Assembly (NCBI GenBank): GCA_025642075.2
Contig: JAODUO010000982.1
Span: forward strand, 77,501 to 141,500
Reading direction: 5' to 3'
DNA: 64,000 bases
From: Ridgeia piscesae
Taxonomy: Eukaryota > Annelida > Polychaeta > Sabellida > Siboglinidae
Positions within the stretch are counted from its first letter, which is position 1. Every line of letters begins with the position of its first letter. The position numbers and the translations under genes are program-made. The notes below the pieces were generated by a model. It made no database searches and was not told where the DNA came from. It saw only the letters and a program-made list of their open reading frames with translations. Shown here one piece after another: positions 48,129-58,786 of the stretch.

Positions 48129-48201
48129 AGCATAATAGCTCATGGGTACAGCTTCGGACTCTCGACTAAGATTATGAAGGTTCGAATCCTGTGATGCGGT
48201 G
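48129..48201 (+). repeat. tRNA-derived SINE head or tRNA pseudogene
   Basis: An A-box-like TAGCTCATGGG at 48136-48146 and an exact B box GGTTCGAATCC at 48179-48189 stand at tRNA spacing. The putative acceptor arms do not pair, so it is not a working tRNA. The following GCGGTGTTAAAACCTTGG resembles the body of tRNA-derived SINEs. It lies in an intron of the plus-strand locus. Confidence 0.6.
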
Positions 48202-48414
48202 TTAAAACCTTGGCTTTGTTTTCCATCCCTCACGATTGACATTACCTTCAAATGCTTCTAATATTTTCCTATCAAAAGGGAATCCATATAACTTAAATTT
48301 GTTGCTGTTATTGGAGCATCCCCAATCAGAACAGCAAAAATCGGGACGTCATTGGCCAAACTCTATATATTATAATGCTCTGGTGTGTGTAATGTACACA
48401 CATATATATACACC

Positions 48415-48541
<127 letters not shown>

Positions 48542-48574
48542 CACAATTAGTACTAACTATATGTCATATTATAG

Positions 48575-48673
48575 ATGTGTGTCACTGTAATGATGTGACG
48601 GAAGATTGTGTGAAGAATGGCGGTCGTTGTGAGTCTGGTTGTAATCATGGCTACGAAGGACCAACTTGTCAAG
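48575..48673 (+). CDS. MEGF-type EGF exon, shortened
   Basis: A 99-bp exon with acceptor tcatattatag and donor GTAACG, phase 1 at both ends. It encodes VCHCNDVTEDCVKNGGRC and ESGCNHGYEGPTCQG. It has six cysteines. The first 12 codons of the usual module, with the CxxGRFGxxC pair, are absent, exactly 36 bp, so the frame is kept. A TA/GA microsatellite ends shortly upstream and may mark where the front part was lost. The remainder could still form a six-cysteine EGF fold. First of six related exons. Confidence 0.82.
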
Positions 48674-48822
48674 GTAACGCATTAAGTGTACTTAATGCTA
48701 CGCTGTGCTTAGACTAGGGTTTACTTAACAACCGTCGTCACGTTTTTCAAATGTGTTGTTTACAAACTTTATTTTGAATTATTTGCGTTTTAACTCAAAA
48801 CCTGCCTTATTTTGTTTCATAG

Positions 48823-48957
48823 TGTGCGTCGACAAACGTCGGTTTGGTGTAAATTGTACAACAGAATGTCACTGTGCAGATGTTGAGGATTGTCAGAAGA
48901 ACGATGGTCAGTGTCACTCTGACTGCACCAGTCACTTCGTGGGATTTACTTGTCAAG
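48823..48957 (+). CDS. MEGF-type EGF domain exon
   Basis: A 135-bp exon with acceptor tgtttcatag and donor GTAACG, phase 1 at both ends. It encodes CVDKRRFGVNCTTECHC, ADVEDCQKNDGQCHSDC and TSHFVGFTCQG, with all eight cysteines. SDC and VGF replace the SGC and xGD of its neighbours. Extracellular module of a MEGF/SREC-like receptor, as inferred from the cysteine pattern. Confidence 0.92.
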
Positions 48958-49145
48958 GTAACGCATTATTTGTATTGACAGCTTTGATGTGCTTACAAAA
49001 GGGTTTACTTTAAGAAAAGGTCAGGTTTTTCAAATATGTTGTTTACAAACTGAGTTTTGAATTATTTGTGTTGTAACTAAAAATAGTTAATACATTTGTT
49101 TAAATATACCTTTTGTACTACTGCGTAATTTCTTGTGGAGTGGTC

Positions 49146-49201
<56 letters not shown>

Positions 49202-49597
49202 TGACCAAGTGGAAATATGTGTAGCGTCGCCAAAACTGCGGCAATCAAATTATTGTAATTTATTTTACCAGGATTAATCAATCTCTTAGAGGTTTATTAA
49301 TCTCGTAGTGTTTTCTCTAAAAGATAAAAGAAATCATATATATTTATTCAGCAATTCTGTATTATTGTCTCACATAATTGCAGTATAACATACACAAAAG
49401 CACAAAAGAACGCACAAAAAGTTGCACAAAAGAACGACTGTGTTGCAGAGGCGTTATGAAACGAAATCTGCATTTTTGGTAATAATTGAAGAAGCGCCTT
49501 AAATCGTAGCGCATCATCTGTAAATGTAAACAGCTTAATAGATCGCCAACAGTGTTACCATTTCCAGCTAATCATAGTGTGCATAATTTCCAAATAG

Positions 49598-49735
49598 AGT
49601 GTTCCAGTGGTTGGTTTGGGTTCAACTGTTCCAAGAAGTGTCACTGTAAGAAGGTGGATGAGAATTGCGACCTTGGGAAGCAGGGAGAATGCGTATCAGG
49701 CTGTGCGCAATACTACACAGGCGACACTTGTCAAG
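49598..49735 (+). CDS. MEGF-type EGF domain exon
   Basis: A 138-bp exon, one codon longer than its neighbours, with acceptor ttccaaatag and donor GTAACG, phase 1 at both ends. It encodes CSSGWFGFNCSKKCHC, KKVDENCDLGKQGECVSGC and AQYYTGDTCQG; eight cysteines. It pairs with the exon at 50623: both have FNCxKKCHC and AQxYTGDTCQG, and both are preceded by TTTCCAGCTAATCATA, so one is a recent copy of the other with its intron. Confidence 0.92.
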
Positions 49736-49888
49736 GTAACGCATTATGTGCATAGACTACAACGTTGTGCTTGCAACAGTTCGCATATGGTTTAATTAAT
49801 AAGTGTCCATGTGAGTAATTGTTTACGAGCGTGACTTTGCCTTATTTGCGTTGTATCTGGCCATATTCAGCTGCATTTTGTTTAACAG

Positions 49889-50023
49889 CGTGCATCACTG
49901 GTCGGTTTGGCATAAATTGTACAAAGGAATGTCACTGTAAAGATGCGATGGAAGATTGTCAGGTGAAGAATGGTCACTGCGAATCTGGCTGTGCTAAACA
50001 CTTCATAGGAGACACTTGTCAAG
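49889..50023 (+). CDS. MEGF-type EGF domain exon
   Basis: A 135-bp exon with acceptor ttgtttaacag and donor GTAACA, phase 1 at both ends. It encodes CITGRFGINCTKECHC, KDAMEDCQVKNGHCESGC and AKHFIGDTCQG. All eight cysteines are present, with no defect. Its sequence is closest to the exon at 51333 (QVxNGHCxSGC). Confidence 0.92.
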
Positions 50024-50622
50024 GTAACACATGTTGTAGATTAATAGGTTGTTTCTTGACATAAAATCAATCTTGGAAAACAAAAAAACATTTATAATTA
50101 TTCGGTGTCATGTTAAAGAAAACAGTTCATGTGTTTGTTTAAATATACTGCATAATTTTCTAGGGTGGCCCTTCGGGAGCAAAGGATTGTGTATAATATG
50201 GTGTTATTATGTAGTACAGTAGTATAGTAGGTAAATATAGAGGCACAGCCAACGCGGCGCGGTGGGAGGTGGAACATGATGTCATAGCTGGGTGAAGGTC
50301 AAAGGTCACACTGCGCCCCGGCGTATATATGGCAAAATACAAAACTAAACAAATGTCATACAACGCCCTCAGGAGGATAGATCAATAACTAGTACTTTTA
50401 AAATTCGTGTCTTATTTATAAAACGTTTATATTGGAAGACTGTACGGTGTTTTTTGTTAGGGCAGGGTTTAGGTTGACATCAAAGGTCACAGCTTCGTGG
50501 TCACTCCTACCAGGAGTAATGAAATCTGCTAAATTATTAATATTTGAGTTGGCGCATAATGTGTAAATATTAACTTAATATATAATTTCCAGCTAATCAT
50601 ACTGGGCATTATTTACCAATAG
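50024..50622. other. Intron, no further exon
   Basis: AT-rich with a GC-richer patch at about 50240-50330 (GGCGCGGTGGGAGG). No exon was seen. CATCAAAGGTCACAG (50480-50494) and a similar GGTCAAAGGTCACAC (50296-50310) form a short direct repeat. Confidence 0.5.
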
Positions 50623-50757
50623 CGTGTGTCACTGGTCGGTTTGGGTTCAACTGTGACAAGAAGTGTCACTGTAAGACTGTGGAGCAGAATTGCCACAGGG
50701 AGAAGGGACAATGCAGATCGGGCTGTGCGCAACACTACACAGGAGACACTTGTCAAG
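50623..50757 (+). CDS. MEGF-type EGF domain exon
   Basis: A 135-bp exon with acceptor taccaatag and donor GTAACG, phase 1 at both ends. It encodes CVTGRFGFNCDKKCHC, KTVEQNCHREKGQCRSGC and AQHYTGDTCQG; eight cysteines. More basic in the middle than the others (HREKGQCRSG). Recent relative of 49598-49735, sharing its upstream intron. Confidence 0.92.
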
Positions 50758-51332
50758 GTAACGCATTTGGCTTTACAGCAGTTTCTAGCAGTTTGCTATG
50801 TTTGCTGGCCGTTCTGTTGTCAGTGAGTTGCTGTTTCCCCACTCGTTACCATACCGTTTCAAAGTTTGAGTTAAGATTGGTAAGTGTGGTTGCAGATGGT
50901 TAATTCGATTTAAAAATGAGCAATTCGTGAACATATTTGTAACCTGCTTAGTGTGGAAATTAGTTAAAGTGACTCATCAACTTAATTCTACCACCAATAA
51001 TCAGTTTGTTTATGTGATAATATTTAATATTTGAGTATATTAATAATTATTCAGCCATTTATGTATGTTTGTTGGAAATGGTGTCTAACATTTGTTCGAC
51101 ATACGTGCTTATTATAGCCTTATATATACGTATTGCATTTTAGTGTGAATTTTCCATACTTTTTAGCTTCTTTAGATTAATATATCTTTCAATAATCGAA
51201 TGTAGGAGTCACCTTGAATCATATGTTACGTCGAAATATACATGAATAGATAATAAAGATATGCTGATAATATTCTGCATGTTTAATGTGTTTTATTTTG
51301 TTCACTGTGTGCACAGTTTTCCTTATATATAG
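50758..51332. other. Intron, no further exon
   Basis: AT-rich. The coding-like continuation past the donor at 50757 has no support. Confidence 0.5.
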
Positions 51333-51467
51333 CGTGCGTTACTGGACGGTTTGGCGACAATTGTGACAGGAAGTGTAACTGTAAAAATATGACGGAGGAT
51401 TGTCAGGTGACTAACGGTCATTGTAAATCTGGCTGTTCTGAACCTTTCACGGGAAACGTTTGTCAAG
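51333..51467 (+). CDS. MEGF-type EGF domain exon, last of the cluster
   Basis: A 135-bp exon with acceptor ccttatatatag and donor GTAACG, phase 1 at both ends. It encodes CVTGRFGDNCDRKCNC, KNMTEDCQVTNGHCKSGC and SEPFTGNVCQG; eight cysteines. NMT is a possible N-glycosylation site. KCNC replaces KCHC, and GNV the usual GDT. Downstream lie microsatellites, then the Thr-rich micro-exons, an order that suggests ligand-binding EGF head followed by stalk. Confidence 0.92.
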
Positions 51468-51572
51468 GTAACGCATTCTGTGTACTGTCCTACATTCAGC
51501 TAGCATAATAATAAAACGCCTTAAATAATATCGGAGGCGATTCGATTTACAACGACCCTATGTTTGTAGCAA

Positions 51573-51796
51573 TTGCATGTGAGCTTAATAGATAGAGAGA
51601 TAGAGAGATGGAGAGATGGAGAGATGGAGAGATGGAGAGATGGAGAGATGGAGAGATGGAGAGATGGAGAGATGGAGAGATGGAGAGATGGAGAGATGGA
51701 GAGATGGAGAGATGGAGAGATGGAGAGATGGAGAGATGGAGAGATGGAGAGATGGAGAGATAGAAAGATAGAGAGATAGTGAGATACAGAGATAGA

Positions 51797-51858
<62 letters not shown>

Positions 51859-51911
51859 AAATAGATAGATAGATAGATAGATAGGCAGGCAGGCAGGCAG
51901 ACAGACAGACA

Positions 51912-51973
<62 letters not shown>

Positions 51974-51989
51974 CAAGCAGGCAGGCTGG

Positions 51990-52020
<31 letters not shown>

Positions 52021-52070
52021 ACAGGCAGACAGGCAGACAGACAGATAGATATATAGATAGACATATAAAG
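51573..52070. repeat. Composite microsatellite: GGAGAGAT, TA, GATA, GGCA and GACA blocks
   Basis: About 20 copies of GGAGAGAT (51606-51765), TA (51798-51855), GATA (51860-51885), then GGCA with AGAC edges (51885-52048). The blocks grade into each other by single-base changes. The long serine/leucine/cysteine-rich minus frames across it are artefacts. Confidence 0.97.
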
Positions 52071-52141
52071 AGAAAGAGCAAGATAGAAAGAGAGAGATAG
52101 AGATTGATGCAATTGTGCATATATGTCGACATGCATATATG

Positions 52142-52199
<58 letters not shown>

Positions 52200-52324
52200 A
52201 GGGTATACATGTGCAAACTTCCGTATATAATTGTATGTATCGCCAATGATCGCATTGTCCCCCAACCGGTAATTCTAAGAAGCACATGTTAACGTTCATC
52301 ACTGCCTATCCCAAGTGCATATAG

Positions 52325-53516
52325 ACCTATTTTTAGCTAATTGCCTAAATTAACTGCGTCTGATTAACATACATTTTGAATAAAACAATTGCTGTTTCTT
52401 GATGTGTTGCATTTGCGTACTAAGATCATCATTTATGAATTTTAAATAAGAAACATGTGCACGTCCAAGAAGCCTGGCAATTTATGTGATAGTAGTTTTT
52501 GCTCTTTATTTCATGCAATCAATATATGACACATTATATCATTGTCTCTTGACATGTAATTTATATTACCAGTGTAGCCCCAATAAGTGTATATTACAAG
52601 AACTGGGACGACGGGTACCTTATTTTGGCGTTTTTATGTTAATTTGTGGTACGCTTCGATGTCGTCTGCTCAACCGCCAGAATAGTCAACATATATTGGC
52701 GTCAACTGTTTGCGAGTGCATATTGTCAATGCTTCAGAACGATATACTGTTAGAGGTACGTTGATAGCATCCTTACATACAAATAACCGATGAACTTCAG
52801 TTCAACGTGTCTAGCAGAAAATACATTGAGTTGACAAATTAGGAGCGGAAAGGTTTTATATTCTTTCAAACTTGCGAGCGCTGTATGCTTGTTTCACGAA
52901 TTCGTATCTTAACGTTTAAGAAGTTATTATTATTATCATCATCATCATTAGTAGTAGTAATTGTAGTTATTGTAGTAACAGTGTTATATTTCTTATTCTT
53001 ATGATTTTTTCTTGTTATTTCTTCTTCTTGTTCTTCTTCTTATTATTGATAGTGTTATTTTTTATTATCCTAGTAGTTCTCGTTGTTTTGTATTTTTCTC
53101 ATTCTTATTCTTATTAACTTCCTCATCACTAGCCTCTAACCACCTAGTATCTATACAAGTTTCTTCTTCGTAAAGGGTTTCATTTTATTGGGATAAATTA
53201 ACAAATGTAATAAAACAATACGTGTATTTCATTGTCAACTCATTCTGTCTGTTTGTACAGAACGAGCCACTACATTCGCTACAACAGGACCGACCGACAA
53301 ACGTAAATGAATTTGTTTATGTTTATTTTTAAATATATCAAATATTCGCACAAAAACACGCAATCACTGTCACAAATATGAAAGCGGAAGTAAACGAACA
53401 TGACCTCTCAATGGCTTACACTCGCGTATTAACGTGTTAACACAGACAATGTACTTGTTGTTTTCTTTTGTATAGCACGTGCAATCACGATTTCTAATCG
53501 CAATTGTTTTAAAGGT
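52325..53516. repeat. Inverted duplication, left arm
   Basis: The imperfect reverse complement of about 54990-56170. Matching points: CCTATTTTTAG and TGCCTAAA (52328) with 56150-56175; CACGTGCACG/GTGCACGTCC and AAGAAGCCTGG (52458-52480) with 56095-56125; GCGAGCGCTGTATGC (52875) with 55663-55680; ATCTTAACG (52906) with 55633-55645; GAACATGACCTC and ACTCGCG (53397-53425) with 55090-55125. The spacer is about 1.47 kb and holds the dead EGF exon and a LINE fragment. Confidence 0.8.
53261..53302 (+). CDS. 42-bp Thr-rich micro-exon (type A)
   Basis: Acceptor ctgtttgtacag and donor GTAAAT enclose 42 bp, phase 1 at both ends, encoding RATTFATTGPTDK plus split codons. It has near-identical siblings at 56564-56605 and 58745-58786 that read RATTPTTTGPTDK. 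Seven or so Thr residues with Pro and Gly suggest an O-glycosylated stalk segment. The pyrimidine-rich acceptor and donor are conserved in all copies. Use in transcripts is unproven. Confidence 0.65.
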
Positions 53517-53691
53517 GCCTGGTCGTAAACCTTTGCAAATGACTGTGCAATATCATATATACACATTCAATCCACTCTCTGAAAGTAGCTGTGTAAAAGG
53601 GTCTCGTCTGTGCCGAATAGGAAACAATCGTATACTACTAACTACATAGCATTTGTAAACTTGTCAAGAAATGTTTTTTTTCGCAATGCAG

Positions 53692-53808
53692 AGGATATAT
53701 ATCTCAACAACCCGTGCATGAATGGAGGCACTTGTAAACTGACTGAGGGCTACGTCGGTTAGTAAGAGTGCATATGCAAGACGAATGCTTGTGGCACACT
53801 TTACGAAA
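53692..53808 (+). pseudogene. Dead EGF exon with intact splice sites
   Basis: A 117-bp copy of the minus-strand EGF exon at 4983-5099, with the same length, acceptor (cgcaatgcag) and donor (GTAAGT). NNPCMNGGTCKLTEGYVG is preserved, then TAG (53760-53762) and TAA (53763-53765) follow directly. The first and last cysteines are tyrosine (TAT and TAC). If spliced in, it would truncate the protein; skipping is frame-neutral because both ends are phase 1. The flanking introns are homologous too. Confidence 0.88.
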
Positions 53809-53826
53809 GTAAGTGAATATACAAAC

Positions 53827-53828
<2 letters not shown>

Positions 53829-53890
<62 letters not shown>
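53829..53890. repeat. (TA)n microsatellite
   Basis: Begins 20 bp after the donor of the dead EGF exon, the same placement as at the homologous exon at 4983. Confidence 0.95.
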
Positions 53891-53893
<3 letters not shown>

Positions 53894-54192
53894 TAACATA
53901 AATAGCTCATGCTAATGACAGTTCGATTGGTTTAGATAACTCGTGTATTTCGCGTTGAAAGTGCAGGTGTGACAGTACATCTAACTAGTTATGGTGGTAT
54001 GCAGATTTAATGTAATCCCTCTGCTCAATCTCCACCTAATTAATTGTCATAGCGTCTGATAATACTGGAGCTAGAACCACTTCTTTATCAAAATACTTAC
54101 AATAAAAAGGTGGTTATGGTTGGCAGTAGTTCGCTTAAACAATTCTTAGGTAATTAATGCACCAGTCACCTATATAATAGTCTTGCTGTGCC

Positions 54193-54247
<55 letters not shown>

Positions 54248-54539
54248 TATAGTTAAGCCTACAATGTATGCCAACAATTGTTAATTAGGATGAGTATTTA
54301 TTCAAGTGGATTTATCAATCTAAGTGGTAATTTGTAGATACTCCAACAGGTTTTGTGAATGGTAATATTCAGTTAATTTGTAATCATTTATATGGGATAT
54401 TGTATAATTTGCCGAAGCGAATATAATGTAATTTGTTGGTTATATTTAAATAAATAAACAGTAATGATACCAGTATAGAGTATACATTCATCAATGTCAC
54501 GTGATCTGCGTTAATACATTACATCCTATGTTTTAGGTA
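53891..54539. other. Spacer of the inverted duplication
   Basis: AT-rich with a (TA)n tract at 54197-54245. No exon was seen. Confidence 0.5.
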
Positions 54540-54830
54540 CTCAGTAAACCTTGCAAACACATGTCCTCTGATATCGTTGCGATTACGTTTTTACAACAAG
54601 ATATTGTGGTCCATAGTTTCGAAGGTTTTAATAGGTAAATCAAGATGCCTATGTTGAAAGTTCGGGCGTCGGTTTCACTTGCTAGTGCATTGATAAGTTG
54701 TATTAGTGACATATATGTGGACCATATCTCCAGATACCATTTTGGTCTGATTACAATCTTTAGGACATGGTGAGAGATCGGCCATGGCAACATAATGTTT
54801 AGATTGGCATACATCACCCGTGAATACTTC
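54540..54830 (-). mobile_element. LINE reverse-transcriptase fragment
   Basis: Combining two minus frames gives LDLPIKTFETMDHNILL, then NDIRGHVFARFTEYL. This is the LDLxKAFDTVDHxILL...GIRGxxxxWFxSYL region around the first catalytic aspartate of LINE RTs, frameshifted and with a stop. It lies in the spacer of the inverted duplication. Confidence 0.65.
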
Positions 54831-54862
54831 ACCAGTCAGAAACACAATGTATATGTATTTAC

Positions 54863-54905
54863 CTTTGTCGGGTTTGTCTACGCCGATGCAGACTTAGAAC
54901 CTGAG
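54863..54905 (-). pseudogene. Frameshifted type B micro-exon, inverted copy
   Basis: Acceptor ggattacag and donor GTAAAT survive on the minus strand, but the exon is 43 bp instead of 48. The 5-bp loss breaks the frame. The 3' part (GTAGACAAACCCGACAAAG) is clearly type B. It lies at the inner end of the right arm of the inverted duplication, opposite in direction to the other plus-strand exons. Confidence 0.7.
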
Positions 54906-55242
54906 CTGTAATCCATGCATATATGTTTTATTAAGAACAATACTGACTTAATAAAACAACAGTTTTACGATATATCCGTTATATTGGTATTACCTTTAAA
55001 ATTAAATGTAGTTAAACTTGTAATTAAAAATCGTGACTACACGTTTTCTATGAAGGAAAACAATAATTAAGTTATCGGTGTTGACGCGATAATGCGCGAG
55101 TGGAAGCCATTGTGACGTAATGTTCGTTTACTTCCGCTTTCATATTTCTGAGACTGATTGCGTGTTTTTGTATCCTGACGTGTCTCTCAGTGCGAACAAT
55201 TTTTATACTTCAAAATAAATATAGACAAGTACATTAATTTAC

Positions 55243-55257
55243 GTTTGTCGGTCGCAC
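55243..55257 (-). pseudogene. 15-bp remnant of a type A micro-exon
   Basis: The minus strand reads cattgtcaacag, then GTGCGACCGACAAAC, then GTAAAT. Only the ATDK end of the Thr-rich exon is left, still phase 1 at both ends. A 15-bp exon is near the lower limit for splicing. The flanking introns match those of 53261-53302. Confidence 0.5.
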
Positions 55258-55879
55258 CTGTTGACAATGAAACATATATATTGTTTTTATTATTTATATT
55301 ATTTATCCGAATACAGTGAACCCCTTAACGTAGAAGACATTTTTACTGATATTAGTTGGTTAGAGGGTTGTGGCGAGATAGCTAATAATGATAATAATAA
55401 TACTTATTATAATAATAATAATAAGAAGAAGAAAGTACAAAAACAAGAATAAGAAAAATGATAGAAATAAGAAAAAGGATAATAAAAAATACCATTAATA
55501 ATAATAATGATCATAATAATACGAAGAAGGAAAACTAACAAGAAGAAATACGAAGCATAATAAGAACAAGAATAATAACACTACTAATGGTGATGATATT
55601 AATAATAATAATTATTATTATAATGACTTCTTAAGCGTTAAGATACGTGAATTTGTGAAACTAGCATACAGCGCTCGCAAAACGTCACCTTTGTGACGCT
55701 GTTGTGACGGTTCCGCTGACGGCATCTAAGCGTACCACACATTACATATCAAGATACAACAGATTACCACTATAACAACGTACATCCTCGATATGACGAA
55801 AACAGAAATATCCCAGTGATTCATCTCTCAACGACAGTGATACAATGTTCGTCACGGTTTCTAGAATATGATTTGATGT

Positions 55880-55884
<5 letters not shown>

Positions 55885-55934
<50 letters not shown>

Positions 55935-56062
55935 TATATACATACATACATACATACATACATACATACATACATACATACATACATACATACATACATA
56001 CATACATACATACATACATACATACATACATACATACATACATACATACATACATACATTGC
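55885..56062. repeat. (TA)n and (CATA)n microsatellites
   Basis: TA at 55885-55935 followed by about 30 units of CATA to 56060. Confidence 0.97.
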
Positions 56063-56225
56063 ATGAAATAAAGCTGAAAATGCTTTCAAATACATTTCCA
56101 GGCTTCTTGGTTCGTGCACGTGTTTCTTTGAATCGGACGCATTTATTTTAGGCAGTTAACTAAAAATAGGTCTACATGCACTTCTCTAGAAATTGAGGGG
56201 AGGCAGTAATCAAACATTTGTTTAT

Positions 56226-56421
<196 letters not shown>

Positions 56422-56563
56422 AAGTTCCTCACCATTGCCTTTAACCAACTAATATCAGTAAAGGTTTCTTCTTCGTTAAGTGTTCATTTTGTTTGGATAA
56501 ATAAAACAATAATTAAAATAATACGTGTATTTCATTGTCAACTCATTCTGCCTGTTTGTACAG

Positions 56564-56605
56564 AACGAGCCACTACACCCACAACAACAGGACCGACCGA
56601 CAAAC
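56564..56605 (+). CDS. 42-bp Thr-rich micro-exon (type A), copy 2
   Basis: Same splice sites, length and phase as 53261-53302, encoding RATTPTTTGPTDK. The split last codon joins in frame to any of the phase-1 exons that follow; with the 48-bp type B exon at 56987 it reads TDK-P-HMQSMQG. Confidence 0.65.
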
Positions 56606-56986
56606 GTAAATCAATTAATTTTTTTAATATATCAAATATTCGTACTGAGATACAAGTGAGGATACAAAATCACGCAATCACTCTCACAAATATGGAAGCG
56701 CAAGTTTCTTAGTTTAGTTTAATAATTTAGTTTAATTTTGATCAGAGCAATCATTTAAATTTTAATTTTAATCGGTATAAAAACATGCAGACGAACATGA
56801 CCTCTGAATGGCTTCCATCCACTCGCGCATTACGCGTAAACACCGATAACTTCATATAAAATGTGTAATTACGATTTCTAATTGCAACTGTTTTAAAGGT
56901 AATACCAATATAACGGATGTATCGAAAAACTGTTGTTTTATTACGTCAGGGTTGTTCTTAATAAAACATATTTGTCTGGATTACAG

Positions 56987-57034
56987 CCCACATGCAAAGT
57001 ATGCAGGGCATCTTTCCAGAGAAACCAGACAAAG
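56987..57034 (+). CDS. 48-bp linker micro-exon (type B), unit 1
   Basis: Acceptor tctggattacag, donor GTAAAT, phase 1 at both ends, encoding HMQSMQGIFPEKPDKG with the split codons. Homologous to the minus-strand micro-exons at 11230 and 13653. Identical in all four units, while the surrounding intron varies slightly, which fits either selection or recent copying. Confidence 0.65.
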
Positions 57035-57103
57035 GTAAATCCATATACATTTCTCTGCATTCTTTGAATTATAAAATATGTCTCACAAACATACGCAAAT
57101 GAA

Positions 57104-57322
57104 ATGGAACGAACTCAGGCAAAAACAAACTGTTCATGCGCTGAATTACCTCACCACTGTTCTCTCACGCTCAAATATCAGTACGCGTTTCAAGAAGGAT
57201 CTCTTATCAGTAAATGTTCACTTCGACTGTATAAAATCGAAAACGTCAAACACAATCATTTCTCATGTCTGAGCTGTCACGAATCCAGTGAATATACGTA
57301 TGCTGAGAACGGCCCATATTGA
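57104..57322 (+). other. Open block resembling part of an Ig-like domain, unit 1
   Basis: A 72-codon open frame with LISKCSLRLYKIENVKHNHF and SCLSCHESSEYTYAENGPY. The order C-x-L-x-L-Y-x-I-E-N-V-x-(6)-F-x-C-x-x-C-x-x-x-S-E-Y-x-Y-A-E looks like the E to G strands of an I-set Ig domain. The same frame stays open in units 2-4 (59285-59503, 61109-61327, 62912-63130). No good acceptor and donor of matching phase were found around it, and a second, frame-broken version lies about 600 bp further on in each unit. It may be a dead Ig exon copied with the unit, or chance. Confidence 0.25.
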
Positions 57323-58348
57323 GGTCAATGGGTGGTATTTGGAATATATTTGAATATGTTACCACTAGGAAACTAGGACGACGCCTACATTATTTGTGAC
57401 TTTTTTATTGTGGTATGCTTCAGTGTCGGCAGCAGAACCGCCACAACAGCGAACATATATTGGGGTCAACTGTTCGCAAGTGCATAACGTAAATGCTATA
57501 GTACCATACAGATTCAGAGATACTTTGACATCATTCTTACATCCGAATAACCGTTTGTATTAAAGTACTTCTCACAACAAACAAGTGTAACATACAGAAA
57601 AATAATAGACTATCCATGGGCTGAATTACCTCACCACTAGTCTATCACGTCCTAATATCAGTGTACTTTTTAGGATGGTTCTTCTAAAAGTATATCTTAG
57701 CTACATCTCTACTAAATGACGTTATCTCATTAATGTTGTCATTAATATTTTGTGATGCCTAATTACATTTTACAATGTCAGCATATTCTTTGCCATACCT
57801 TCACTTCGACTGTACAAAATGGAGAAAGTCAAACACAATATTATCCGGAATCCAATGAATATGCATATACTATGATCGGTTCCTATTGTGGGGAATGGAT
57901 GGTATTGGGAATGTATATGTATATGCTACCGCTAAAAACTAGGATAACGCCTACCTGATTTCCGGATTTTAATTATAATGTGTAGTACGCTTCGATGTCT
58001 TCAGCAGAACCGACACAAGAGCCAACAAACATTGACCTCAACTGTTTGCAGATGCATATTGTAAATGCTATGGTGTCATACTTTGACCATATCCTTTAAT
58101 CCGAATAAGTGATGAACTTCGGTTCAACATGTATAGTAGAATAAAAACACAGCAGGTGGACAAATTCTACGACAACGCTTGAGTTGACAAACTTAGCGGA
58201 GTCTCCTGACTTTACTTGTTATTTCAATGTCATAAGTTCATACATGTATATAATACGTTTACAAATATTTTGTATAATGTTGTATTTTAACGGGGATTTA
58301 TTGTATCATGTACGGGTCAAATAACAGCAAATTCTTCTTCTTTTTCAG

Positions 58349-58375
58349 CCGTAACTGCAAGAGCGACTGACAAAC
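58349..58375 (+). CDS. 27-bp micro-exon (type C), unit 1
   Basis: A strong acceptor (cttcttctttttcag) and donor GTAAAT flank 27 bp, phase 1 at both ends, encoding VTARATDK. The RATDK end is shared with type A (GPTDK), so C may be a shortened relative of A. Three identical copies are seen. Confidence 0.65.
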
Positions 58376-58402
58376 GTAAATATATTGACTTGTTTATGTT
58401 GA

Positions 58403-58410
<8 letters not shown>

Positions 58411-58500
<90 letters not shown>

Positions 58501-58508
58501 GAATATAA

Positions 58509-58600
<92 letters not shown>
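58411..58600. repeat. (TA)n and (ATT)n microsatellites, unit 1
   Basis: TA at 58411-58495 and about 31 ATT units at 58507-58601. These give long Ile and Asn frames that are artefacts. Confidence 0.97.
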
Positions 58601-58602
<2 letters not shown>

Positions 58603-58744
58603 AAGTTCCTCACCATTGCCTTTAACCAACTAATATCAGTAAAGGTTTCTTCTTCGTTAAGTGTTCATTTTGTTTGGATAAATAAAACAATAATTAAAAT
58701 AATACGTGTATTTCATTGTCAACTCATTCTGCCTGTTTGTACAG

Positions 58745-58786
58745 AACGAGCCACTACACCCACAACAACAGGACCGACCGACAAAC
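58745..58786 (+). CDS. 42-bp Thr-rich micro-exon (type A), copy 3
   Basis: Identical in exon sequence to 56564-56605, with the same flanks. It is the last type A exon in the window. Confidence 0.65.

Larger units (their letters stand above)
54990..56170. repeat. Inverted duplication, right arm
   Basis: Reverse complement of 52325-53516 (see that entry). Its exon relics point to the minus strand. It also contains AAT/AAG-rich low-complexity DNA (55385-55625) that mirrors the ATT/CTT-rich stretch at 52925-53110. Confidence 0.8.

Noticed and set aside
48129..48201. Functional tRNA gene
   Set aside because: Both boxes are present but the acceptor stem does not pair.
51521..52302. Ser/Leu/Cys/Pro-rich 250-residue minus frames
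   Set aside because: Translations of composite tetra- and octanucleotide repeats.
57430..57485. Exon-like string between a CAG and GTAAAT in each array unit
   Set aside because: The acceptor lacks a pyrimidine tract and a 56-bp exon would break the phase-1 scheme.
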